DNA from: Costus lasius
Taxonomy: Eukaryota; Streptophyta; Magnoliopsida; Zingiberales; Costaceae
NCBI GenBank assembly: GCA_027563935.2
Contig: CM050446.2
Coordinates: 24,679,501 to 24,743,500 of the forward strand
Reading direction: 5' to 3'
DNA length: 64,000 nucleotides
The translations under genes were made by a program, and so were the position numbers. This document shows positions 24,081 through 34,445 of the stretch, piece after piece; position 1 is the stretch's first letter; each line of letters begins with the position of its first letter. The notes beneath the pieces were generated by a model. That model was given only the letters and a program-made list of their open reading frames with translations, was not told the origin of the DNA and ran no database searches.

Positions 24081-25624
24081 GATGCAATATTTTTATTTTA
24101 TAGTATATTTTCTATATGGTGCGTTTTTTAAAAACAAGAGAATTAATTTAAATATAATTACATATTAAGTAATTAAACAAATAATTCAATCTTAAGATAA
24201 AATAGAGCTATAACAAAATAAGAATAAGCTTTTTATAAAAAAAATACAAAAAATATTAATAATGAAGAATAATTATAGTACCCAAATTTATTTAATACTT
24301 TTTATATATAATAAAATTATTAAAGACCAATAGATTTAAATGATTTTCTTGCCTTCCCTAATGTCTTTCATACAAAAAAAAAAAGAACTAGAAGATATAA
24401 TCTAAAAATCATAAAATTATTAGGGGTGATAATGAAATATTGTCTAAGCACAAAACTAGATCTATGTCATTAACAAATTTTTATATATTATGATGGAAAA
24501 TAATATAAGAATATTTTTATTATATATTAAATTACACAAATAAGGTGCCTATGTACTTCCTATTTTATTTGGAAAAGGATTGTATTCAAGTACTTATATT
24601 ATTACAAATAATAGCTTAACAATCAACATTTTTTTGACAATCTACCCACATTCACATGATTCTCTAGAATATAATGAAGTATGCCTTTTATCCTCTAGTT
24701 AATCTTCAACATTTAATAGCTAACATATATATAGCTTAGCTTGCATAGTTTACTTGTCATAATTATAACTCATCCTCCTAATATTTAACTTGTATTCAGT
24801 CTTGGTGCATGTTCTAAAGATTAATTGTTAGATTAATGATTTAGGATAGGTTTTTATTTTTTTACTTGATATATATGTAATATAAGTAATTATTATTGAG
24901 ATATTAACTAATACATAAGCAAAATTAGATAATAATATATTAAATAGATTTACTATGAAGATGATAGATAGATTATTAAATGCTTGCCACAATTATTCTC
25001 ATTGTGATACCCGTGTATGTGATCATTCGACTTAAGATCACTATAGACTCTTACACGACTAGTCATAAATTTTGAACAATTAAATGTTGCAAATATTTAG
25101 GTGATCATAAAGACTATAATTGAGTATGCTATATATCACGAAGAGAAATAAGAGTGATCGAGAGAGCATTTGTTTCTCCTATCTAACAAGAGAGCTAGTA
25201 TAATGGGCTCCTCGACTAAGTAAGACTACAAATGCATGTTTTAAATGAGTTGATATTAAATATTAATTGTATTTATTTTATTAGTTTACATGGAGATAAA
25301 AAAATATACAATAATTGAATTATACAAATATAAAATGTTCAATGACTTGTGTTCAATCTAGATACAAAGGACAAAAGAATTAAACTATACTAGAATATTT
25401 TCACAAAAAGGTTTTGTTAGATCCTAACATTCTTGTAACTTAGGTAATAACATTATGTTGCATGACATTGCTTATTGTTTGTGATAGTATAATGAGTTTA
25501 TAATGTTACTATTAACGTCACAAAAATCTAAGGGGAGTCACGCAAATGAGTGGAATTATAATACAAATTATAACAAATATTATCAAATGACTAGATGATG
25601 ATAGTAATCATTAATGACATGATG

Positions 25625-25735
25625 ATGAGTGTCTCAGTTAGTTCAACTGGTAAAGACCTTTATTGTTGATAACAAAGTCTTGGGTTCATTTCCTACTCTC
25701 ATTACTTAACTGACAAAAATATATATATATATATA
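25625..25735 (+). repeat. tRNA-derived SINE-like segment with (TA)n tail
   Basis: GTCTCAGTTAGTTCAACTGG resembles a tRNA A box region, and TTGGGTTCATTTCC a B box, at roughly tRNA spacing. A TA dinucleotide run follows at 25718-25734. This is the layout of a short SINE head; no second copy in the window. Confidence 0.45.
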
Positions 25736-25784
25736 GAAACAATGCTTTTTGTTAAAAATTGTTTAACTCAAATTATAAATTAAA

Positions 25785-25891
25785 TCAATGTGTGAGAAAC
25801 TGCCCCACTGAGATTTACAAAGTATACACATCATATAAAAGCAATCTATAAAATGGAGAGTCCTTACTGGATGATGGAGCAAGAGTCGTTC
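25785..25891 (+). promoter_or_regulatory. Distal promoter part of PP2 copy 4, cut off by an LTR
   Basis: Matches 205-300 and 34268-34372 (GTGAGAAACYGCCCCACT...GAGCAAGAGTCGTTC). The continuation of the block (GGACAAAGAGGAAATG) is found 2.3 kb away at 28193. Confidence 0.6.
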
Positions 25892-28189
25892 TGTTATATT
25901 TGTAAATATGGTTAAGTGGAGGGGTAAATTTGGAATTGGAAAGAAAGGTTAAAATCAAAACCGAAGCAGCCGACGGTTTGGCCGCTTCCCCTCTTTTCCC
26001 TTCTCCCATGTTCTCACCTCTCAATCTCCCTCGTTCTTCCCCGTTTTCGTGCGCCCCGATGCCTTAACTCATCGCCCGCCTCCATCTCCGGCGACATGCG
26101 ACTACTCCGGGCCGCCGTTTGGTGTCGAGGCGACGGTCCCAGCGATGATTGGCGTCTCTTTCGCTTGATCACGCATCGGCGCCATTCTCCCCTTTTCCGG
26201 TGTTGTCCGCCATCGTGCCGTTGCCGCCGACGCCCGGCGACGTCGATCTCTTGTGGGCATGGTTCCAGGCGAGCCATTGCTTGTGCTGCCTGTTTCCCCC
26301 ATTTTCCCCATGGTTTTTGTTGTCGTCCATGGCTGCGTCGTCACTGCTCATGGCCATGCCGCCTGTGGCTGTCGCCGCTGACTGCTTCCACCTTTGCTGT
26401 TGCTGCCTTGTGATGTTGACCTTCCGACAACGTCTTCTTCGATGGGTTGCCGAGAAAGCTCAGATAGTTGGAATTTTGGGTCGTCTTCCTTCTGTGTCGA
26501 TGTGTCTATCACCGACGATGTTTGGTAACGATGATTTACCCTTGTATTTTCATTTTTGTTGATAGAACTTATATGGTGATGTGTGTTGGGGTGTACATGT
26601 ACATTTATACATATATATGGGTATACGTATGTGTACAAGTATACCGAGGGAGAATTGTAAATATATGTGTAAATATAGATAAATTTATGATTAAAAATGG
26701 TATTGAGGTAAATGATTGGTATGAAAGAGTAATTTATAAATGATTATTGGAATAATTTGGAATGATGTATATAAGTGTATGCACGTGTACATGCGTATAT
26801 ATGGGTATACGTAGGTGCATGTGTGGTGCATGTGTGCTGCATGTGTGCACTTATTGACATTGATAATTTAAGAAATGAAAGCTAAAGGTTTGTGACGTCA
26901 TTAGTGATGTATGTTTTCTTATATGATGTTATAGATGATACTTGGTTTGAGCTGGACAAGGTGGTCCAAGATCTGAAAGTCACAAGCATGTTGAGAGTTA
27001 CAATGGTACAGGTAGGAATCGTTTTCTTTGTTTTTAGAATCATGACATGGTGTTAGTAAAGTATATGATGTGGGTAAAGATTTGATGTCATGATATCTTG
27101 TTGCTCTTTCCTTATTGATTTTGCTTCTACACCGTTGTGCTCCTATTTAGTCATTTATTGATGCATACATGTGCTTATGGTTGATTGATGTTTCATGAGT
27201 TATGTTGATGAAACTACATTGCATTTGTTGATATGGATGTGGTAGAGATTGGTATTTTATGATGGTTGTTTAAATGGATTACCGGTTACAACATTTATTA
27301 ATGATATGGTAAAGGAATCTTGTGGATGGGATTATGGGCTTTTGATATAAGTTGTACAGTTGTGATGTGATGTATTAGATATATGCATGTATAATATATG
27401 TCGTGGCACTTTGTGATCTGTGACTGGCTGATGTTAGCCAAGGGCTGAGCTTTGATAAGCTGGTGGACCATGTTTTTATACCAGATGTCATATATTGGCT
27501 ATGAGACTGGTTTTGTATCGGTTACCTGTTTGGAGTCCTTCGGGATTGTCCATGGTTTCCTAGGTGTTGGATGCAACACTGCCGAGCTGCTAGTTGAGAG
27601 TAGTTGTTTCAACGTATGAGCGACGATGGAAACACTCTTGATAAGAGTGCGGACGCGTAATGGCGTTGTTTATGGTCATTGCTCTTGATTACACGACATT
27701 GTGCTGATTATGTGTTTTGGATATCATCATGTACAGTTATGTTGTTATGAGTATGGTGTTGGTTATGGTTCAGTTGACTTGATGCATGCATATTTGTTAT
27801 GATTCCTACTTAGCTATTTGAGGTAACGTTCTTTGTTTTGTCTCCAGGTAGAGAATTGCTTATGTTGTTGGTGGTGGTAGCTAGATGTACAGACTACAGA
27901 TCTTGTCTTCATGTTGTAGTTAGATAGTTGGACTTGGAGTAATAATAATGTAAATGGTTACTGGATTAATCTTCTTATGTATTATTATTGATATTATTAT
28001 GTTATGATTTTTGATCTGACATTTCTGATTGATCGAGTATGTGTCGTTCTATATGTTGGTAGTTGTGAAAAAGATCTATGAGATAATGATTTATATGGTT
28101 CTTGTGTAGGTGGTGAAATGTGGATTTGTTTTGAATAAATTGTTGGATTATTTGTTATTATTATGTTGATCACAATTCATAGTGTTACA
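25892..28189. mobile_element. LTR-like insertion between distal and proximal PP2 copy 4 promoter
   Basis: The segment starts TGTTATATTTG and ends ATAGTGTTACA, and splits a promoter block that is continuous at 205-330 and 34268-34395. Its right half is homologous in inverted orientation to the solo LTR at 21696-23775. No clean 5-bp duplication is visible (CGTTC on the left, CCTGG on the right), and a few target bases are missing. A GC-rich zone at 25940-26420 has overlapping open frames on both strands that I regard as non-genic. Confidence 0.6.
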
Positions 28190-28342
28190 CCTGGACAAAG
28201 AGGAAATGAAAAGAGAGGGGGGGGGGGGGATAATGTGCAGAAAAGATAGATAGCTAGAATATAAGAAGATGGAGAAAAGAAAAACAAGGTAAGGAGAAAA
28301 AAAAAAAGAATTTTGAAAAGGGAATTGATTGATCTTTGCGTT

Positions 28343-28387
<45 letters not shown>

Positions 28388-28512
28388 ACCCCCCACATTT
28401 ACTTTCTCAGATTTTCCTCTCCTGCTCTTATTTAATGTGCTCCGGCCACTGCTATTCTTCAGACCTCAGTTCAATTCCATCACCGTAACTAAGCTTCTCT
28501 CTCTGTCTGTTT
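28190..28512 (+). promoter_or_regulatory. Proximal promoter of PP2 copy 4 with long G and C runs
   Basis: Continues the lectin 5' flank; TATA-like TTATTTAAT at 28428-28436. It contains a run of 13 G (28217-28229) and 43 C (28345-28387) where copy 1 has only CCCCCC (395-400). Confidence 0.55.
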
Positions 28513-29188
28513 ATGGCCAAGAAAGTAAAAGAATGGGTAGACAAGAGTCAGGTAATTGATTGCAATTCTAAAATCATCATCTCCGCTGCTGCTAATCAAT
28601 CTCCTGCTGGACTATAATTCATAGCCAAACAACGTGACAATCAAGGGCATCGCGCTGGACGTCACCTGGGGTGGCGATGGACGCTACTGGACAATCCCTA
28701 CCGATCCCGAGTAATCTATCCATCTATCTGTCTGTCTGGCTGTCACAATAAAAGTAAATGAACTTCACGGTGGATGCAGAAAGCCACTGGAGCTGCGTCA
28801 GGTTGCGTGGCTGGAGGTGACGTACAGCGCCTCCATCAAGAACCTTGGACTGCAAGCTGGAAACCGGTACAAGGTGAACTTCATCGTGAGTATGAAATCG
28901 GAGGCTGAGTTCGGGTGGAGCGGCCTGCCCCGTGTACCTCATGGCCAGGGTCGGTGCAAACAAACCCATCTGGAAGAGCGAAGACCTCAGCCTTCTAGCA
29001 AAGAGCAGAGAAGATTGCGGCGGTCAAAAAGCCGATACCTGCCGACGCCAAGCCCCTCATCTTTACCATCACAATGAAGGGACGTCGATGAAGACGCCAA
29101 ACTCTCATTGGGCTTGTATGAGATTTGGAAGGGCAGGTGGAAGGGAGGCCTCCTCATCCACCAAGTCAACATCATTCGGCTCGATTAG
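28513..29188 (+). pseudogene. PP2-like lectin copy 4, frameshifted
   Basis: Exons 28513-28551, 28625-28710 and 28780-29188 keep the family splice sites. The N-terminal exon is shorter (MAKKVKEWVDKSQ), lacking the SHYKADE part. Exon 2 is well preserved (LDVTWGGDGRYWTIP). In exon 3 an extra C near 28924 (GGCCTGCCCC for GGCTGCCCC) shifts the frame. A second extra base near 29010 and a third near 29078 follow, so the last part (LGLYEIWKGRWKGGLLIH) is back in the first frame. The middle of the lectin domain is read out of frame, and a stop arises at 29077 in the first frame. I call it a pseudogene unless the indels are assembly errors; the three indels lie 70-90 bases apart. Confidence 0.78.
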
Positions 29189-30530
29189 CTGCGAGGAAGG
29201 AGCATGGTGCTTAATCTCCTGTCTATATATTAGATTTCCCTTTAAATAAGATTATATTGTCATGTTTCGATCTGAAATTAACTTTTCTTAAATTATTTAA
29301 TATATTCTGCTTGATTTTGCTCTCTCCCAATAACGTGTGGCATGGTCATGTTTTGACCTTCAACAAAGTGCACTTAGGAGTCAATTATTTTCTTAATGAT
29401 CAAATTTAGACTTTCCAAAATCCAAATTCACAATACCTCTTAGAGTATATTTAAACTTTAGTGAAAAAACTACCAAATTTCATGTCTTATTGATTGTCTT
29501 TCTTCCTCTTGGTATAAGTTTGGCCAAAAGATTTTTCACTCTATCTTAAATCTATCATCCAATATTTTAGCATCTATCACCAATAAATATCAATAGATAA
29601 TAATAAGGTGAATTTGTAAGGCTAAAGTGAATCAAAGTGCAAGTAAATTTAACTCTAATTCTATTTTGAACTCATAAGAATTGAAATCCAAAGTAAAGAT
29701 AAAAAACTCACTTCAAAAAATAATCGGATCAAAATCTAAGCCTCCCTCTGAATTGCAAAGGAACAAGGGATTGAAGAAGATCAAGTTTACTTGATATTTA
29801 ATTTATTTCTACTTCAAAAAAGTTAAATAAAAATGGCTCCAAGCCCAAGTTAGTATGAATTGATATGAATTTTCCAAAGTCTCGTTTGTGTCTATTTCTT
29901 TTGTTCCTCATGTTAATTTTGGACCTACTTTAACTCTAAAAGGTAGTTGACTCTAGTGTTAAGAGTCAATAGTTATACTTATGGGAAATGTTTCGGTCCT
30001 TTTCATGCCATATCAAAACATGTTAACTTTAGTTGTGCTAAATTGAAATTTATTTCTCTAAAGACACTCACATACATGTTCTACTTCATTAAACATATAA
30101 AGAAATCTAATTAATGATTATCTTCTTGTTTAATAAGATTTCTAGATCGTTAAAGAAATCTAACTATTTATAATTTTTTAAATTCATTAAAGGTTTTTAA
30201 TTTTGATGGATTATCTAAACTCAATTAAGTGAGTTTCGAACAAAGCTTTTTCTACCTTCTCCTATTATCTTGAGCTTTGAAACATGTGATATTTGGCCCA
30301 ATAGGTTTCATCATGTTAATTTTTAAATTAATTTCAAATGTAAACTTTGTGCTCAATCTAAGAAAACAAGGAAGTCTTTTTTAATATGTTAAAATTTTTA
30401 AATTCAACAAGTATTATGATATTTGTGATTAAAATTATTGCAACCGATAGATTGTGGTATTTATGGACGAATTTTCTATAATATACTATTTATATTCACT
30501 AAAGTCTAAGTATGAAATCATTAGGAAATT
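29189..30530. repeat. 3' flank of PP2 copy 4 and duplicated block S, third copy
   Basis: From 29230 it matches 36235-37251 and then 47566-47850. It carries the uninterrupted site CTTCTCCTATTATCTTG (30255-30271) into which the gypsy element inserted in the other copy. Confidence 0.7.
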
Positions 30531-31690
30531 ATATGTTGTATATACACATATATAAAATATATAACATTGTTTGGTCAAAAATGGTTAAGTTTGAATTCAT
30601 GTAGAAATATAATGCAACCGTTTTCAAGTAATACCCCAGTTTAATCCTATATTAGAAGTGAGAGAAAATATTATAAAATATATAAGGGTTAAGTGGGTTT
30701 GCTACTATTAACTTGAGCTTAAGCATTTTAATAAATTAAGCTATAATAGAAAATATTTATTATTAATTACCTTAAGTATTTTATTGTTAATTACCTCTAA
30801 ATAGCTTAGGATACCTTAAAAATTATTTCTTTCGTTATTTCGATAAATATTCTTTTAAACGAATATTCATTTGATTTCATCTTTTAATAAATATTCATTA
30901 GATTTTTTTCTTTTGTGTTTTATTTTTTTGATAAATATTTTTCTATTCAAGTTTGACAAATATTCATTTTATGAATATTTATTTAATTTTGCCCTTTAAT
31001 TTCTCTTATATCTAATTGTTTTTTTATTTATTTTATGAATATTCTTTATATGAATATTTATCTAACTTCATCTTTTATTTTTTTTATAAATATTTTTTCT
31101 CTAAACATTTTATCTAATTTTATTTTTTGATAAGTATACTTTATATGAATATTTATCTGATTTTCATATTTGATAAATATTTTTTATAAATATTTATTTA
31201 ATTTCAAATTTGATAGATATTCTTTCGATGAACCGCTATCTAATTTCAGGTTTGATAATTTTTATTTGAATATTTATCTAATTTTATATTTGATAAATGT
31301 TATTTTTATAAACATCTATCTAATTTCAAGTTTGATAAATATTTTTTCTATAAATATTTATCTGATTTTATATTTAATAAGCATTCTTATTATGAATATT
31401 TATCTAATTTTAAAATTTGATAAATTGCTACGAGCAAACTCTGTAACCACATTAAGGAAACTACAACCCCAATACCTAGTGCAGATATATGCACCTCCCA
31501 AATAATATTATTGGCAATATGCTATAGCAACATTTTTTTTTTTTTTGCACTAGATTTATCCTTCATTAAACCAAGACTTAGGTCAGATTGGTTAGGAATA
31601 TTATTTGAATTAGTTAACACAATAATTGGGCATATTGTATTGGTTTCGAATTACAGTTAGGACAAATCCTGTAGAATTCAGATGCTTGCC
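30531..31690. repeat. AT-rich degenerate tandem repeat region, first copy
   Basis: From about 30830 to 31430 a unit of roughly 40-45 bp (TTTGATAAATATT...GAATATTTATCTAATTT) repeats more than ten times with much drift. The whole region is duplicated at 47850-49010. The open frame 31170-31505 is a by-product of the repeat (low-complexity N, I, Y, L). Confidence 0.65.
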
Positions 31691-32060
31691 TTTTTCATCC
31701 GTGAGCTCAATTGCCTGAAAAGAAATTTGCTTTCTATTTCCCTCCCATAAGTCTTACTGTCTTAGGCTTGGTTGTTTACCCAAAAACTAGGGGTTATAAT
31801 TTTTCATAAATTTCTTATTTTTCACTCAACGATAAAATTTTTGTATTCTGTGAAGGATCGACGAATTTTTCTACTCCAATTTATGCCGCTTCTTAACTTT
31901 TTTTTTTTGCCATTATAATATTGGATTCCTATTATTATCAATGATACAGTCAGATCCAAGATATGAAAATAGAAGTAGATCCTCCCCCTCCCTCAAATCG
32001 AAACAAATGAGGTTGTTGCTAAGCTCAAAGGTTCATGGGCACTCACTTATAGGTTTTATG
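31691..32060. other. Intergenic sequence, nothing recognised
   Basis: Present here but absent at the equivalent place near 49010, so it is an insertion or a piece lost from the other copy. No identifiable feature. Confidence 0.4.
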
Positions 32061-33685
32061 ATTACTTGTGCTACCCTAACTCAAAGGATGCCTAATGCAA
32101 TGTGTAGCTTCATGAGGATGTTGAAAAAAGGTGCTCGAGCTCGTACCTTGGGGTTAGGGTTTATAGAGCTCACTAAGGCAAGTCTCGAGTGCTTTAGATG
32201 ATGACTCAATCTCAGATAAGACTCAAGGCTTATCAACAAAGCTGGCACAGGACAGAACTTATATTAAAAAGCTTTTTTTGATATGCATGTAACACTCGAG
32301 CTTGCTAGATGTAAGCCCAATAGAAGGTCACATGAAAGAGTATTCTTCATTGAAGTTGAACTTGCGAGCTTGCAAGTGTAAACAAAAAATTTTATAACTT
32401 ACTGAGAGCAAAACTCAATGGAAGAGCGTGATGAAAATGTTCCTACCTCGAAATAAGACTAGACAACTTAGCAAGTATAAACAGGGCACTTGCTGAGATA
32501 TATGGTAGGCTATCCGAAAAAACCAAAAAAACCATCCGTACTGAACTGAAAAATTGAATGGACGCTTAGCCAAAAAAATCAAAAAACCCCCTTAATCAAA
32601 CCGAAACAGTCAGTTAACCGAATGATCCGGTTCAATTCATGGTCAGTTATTTTGGGTATGAATTCATGGTCAGTCATATGTACTTCTTGTTCTTGTCCTC
32701 ATTCTTCCTGTGTGTGCATGCGTGACAAACATTTTGCATGTACTGGTAAGTTATAATTGTTCAATGAGACTGCGACAGGCTCTATTTCCATATATTGGTT
32801 TACTTTGTTTATCAAATTGATTTCACTTTAGCGGACCTGAAATTTTTCTGCAAGAATTCATTACCTGGTGCCAAAAGTAGAGACTAGAGACCATATCATG
32901 TGGTCTTGTATCGTTTAGTAAGTAGCAAAACTCTGTTATTATATCAGGGGAGCATCTCAGTAATTTCATCCCCTCTACTTGCAGGGTTCATGCCAGTTGC
33001 CAGACGAGGAGGCTGCAGCAGTTACATTCGGAAAATGCTGGAAGCTTCTTCTACTGCTTAGAGAATCATCAGATGTCAATTTCGCTTATTATTCTCAAAA
33101 CTCAAAATGCACAGTTAGGTAAATAGCCCCATACGTATTGAACAGAGATCACAAACTACCAAAATTTGGCAGACAAAACAAACTCAGTTGAATCAAACTA
33201 CACTAAGTACTTCGACGTAATAAGATAAACAGTCTGTATAGTATTTTAATATTGAAATTTGAGGGTTTCTCTATTTTAGTCAATTATTTGAGTTGTATCA
33301 AACTTATACATGAATTGTACCGATCTAGCCATGCGTCAATCCTAATCTTGCCCAGTCTGGAATCATTGCTGCAAATGCACATATTACAAAATAGTTAGTG
33401 CTTTCAATAAAAATAGATTGACATTATAAACTTGGAGATTCATATGATAATCTGAACTTATAAAACCGTTACTTGGATTTAATTAAGATTTCATTTAATT
33501 TCAACTGATCGGTTAATCGATGTTTAATCATTTAACTGGTTAACTGGTCGAATGATTCGAGAACAGTTCGTGATTTTTCTGAACCAAATGATTTGGTTAA
33601 CCGGTTGACCTTTGCGGTTAATCGGTTGACCGACCATAACCCACCCCTAGTGAGGAGACTGTTCTACTTAAAAATTTTAAAGAAT
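32061..33685. repeat. Duplicated blocks U and V, second copy
   Basis: Matches 14280-16055 in order. It includes the exon-like segment 32985-33118, flanked by good splice sites, which is discussed as a finding. The ends of block V are rich in GGTTAACCGGTTGACC-like motifs. Confidence 0.6.
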
Positions 33686-33944
33686 TCAAATATATAAATC
33701 GTTGGGTTATTTTCCATAGCACATGTGGGCTCATGAGCATCAAAATCTATGCACCAGATTAATAAAAATAGGGAAAAAAAGGGAATTTTGAAAGAAGAAA
33801 ATGGAGGGAATAGAGAGATGCTTAATCCTTTGCATTGTTCCTCCGCTCAAATTGACACACCCATGTAGATCAAAGAATAAACCGGCATCTCTTTCTGAAA
33901 GAATAACGGAAAAATGTCCTAGGCATGGCCCGTGCCTAGAATTT
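33686..33944 (+). repeat. Orphan copy of the PP2 copy 3 upstream region
   Basis: Matches 16060-16320, including the first 30 bases of the MITE-like element (GGAAAAATGTCCTAGGCATGG), then stops abruptly at GTGCCTAGA. There is no lectin gene behind it. Confidence 0.6.
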
Positions 33945-34256
33945 TTTCCCAAACTCCCTACTCCCATGTTTTTCTAATTACATGCTAACAAATTTTCAAA
34001 TGAAAATTACCTATTTTGAGCATGTAGGACTAGCAAAATAGGTTTATCTTTAAATAGTTTATTTTCAAGGATATCCATTTTGATTAAACAGAATTAAGTG
34101 GTTGTCAAATCTTATCTTTATTAATTATTTGCTGTGTCAAAAAAAATTAATAATAATAATATAATTTTCTTAGGTTGTAGTTCAAAGTTTAGATTGTCAC
34201 ACTCCAAACGAGTACTAACCTAATAAAGATTAATAAATTATTCATGAAGCACGATA
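33945..34256. repeat. Duplicate of 21447-21760
   Basis: Includes the first 60 or so bases of the solo LTR found at 21696 (CCAAACGAGTACTAACCTAA), then breaks off into lectin promoter sequence. Both edges are recombination joints. Confidence 0.6.
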
Positions 34257-34259
34257 AAT

Positions 34260-34445
34260 GTGTGAGAAATCAATGTGTGAGAAACCACGCCACTGAGATT
34301 TACAAAGTATATAGATCATATAAAGCAATCTATAAAATGGAGTCATTACTGGATGATGGAGCAAGAGTCGTTCCATCAATGGACAAAGAGGAAATGGAAA
34401 GAGAGAGATAAAAGAATGAGTAAAGAAGTTCAGCTAGGGTATTGA
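34260..34445 (+). pseudogene. PP2-like lectin copy 5: promoter and exon 1 scar
   Basis: The 5' flank (34268-34400) matches copy 1. It is followed by AAAAGAATGAGTAAAGAAG, which resembles the end of exon 1 of copies 1 and 4, then runs straight into block R (TTGATGGATGATCTTAATG). TATA region, exons 2 and 3 and the 3' flank are deleted. Confidence 0.55.

Larger units (their letters stand above)
23781..25784. other. AT-rich intergenic region with two tRNA-like segments
   Basis: No coding exon. Apart from the tRNA-like stretches at 24005-24080 and 25625-25735 the region is simple AT-rich sequence. A short GTTTAGGGTTTAGGG at about 23799 is telomere-like but only two units long. Confidence 0.45.

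Noticed and set aside
26096..26562. Cysteine-rich and proline-rich open frames
   Set aside because: Located inside an LTR-like insertion; composition follows GC-rich trinucleotide texture (GCC/CCG), with no domain.
28148..28559. Poly-glycine or poly-proline proteins
   Set aside because: Translation of the 43-base C run in three frames; not coding.
30560..30720. Possible SINE with AATGGTTAAG and CCCAGTTTAATCC
   Set aside because: Box-like motifs are too far apart for a tRNA head and no tail or target duplication is visible; it is simply part of the duplicated block.
31941..32201. 86-residue open frame in the plus strand
   Set aside because: Crosses the boundary between unassigned sequence and block U and is not kept in the other copies of block U.
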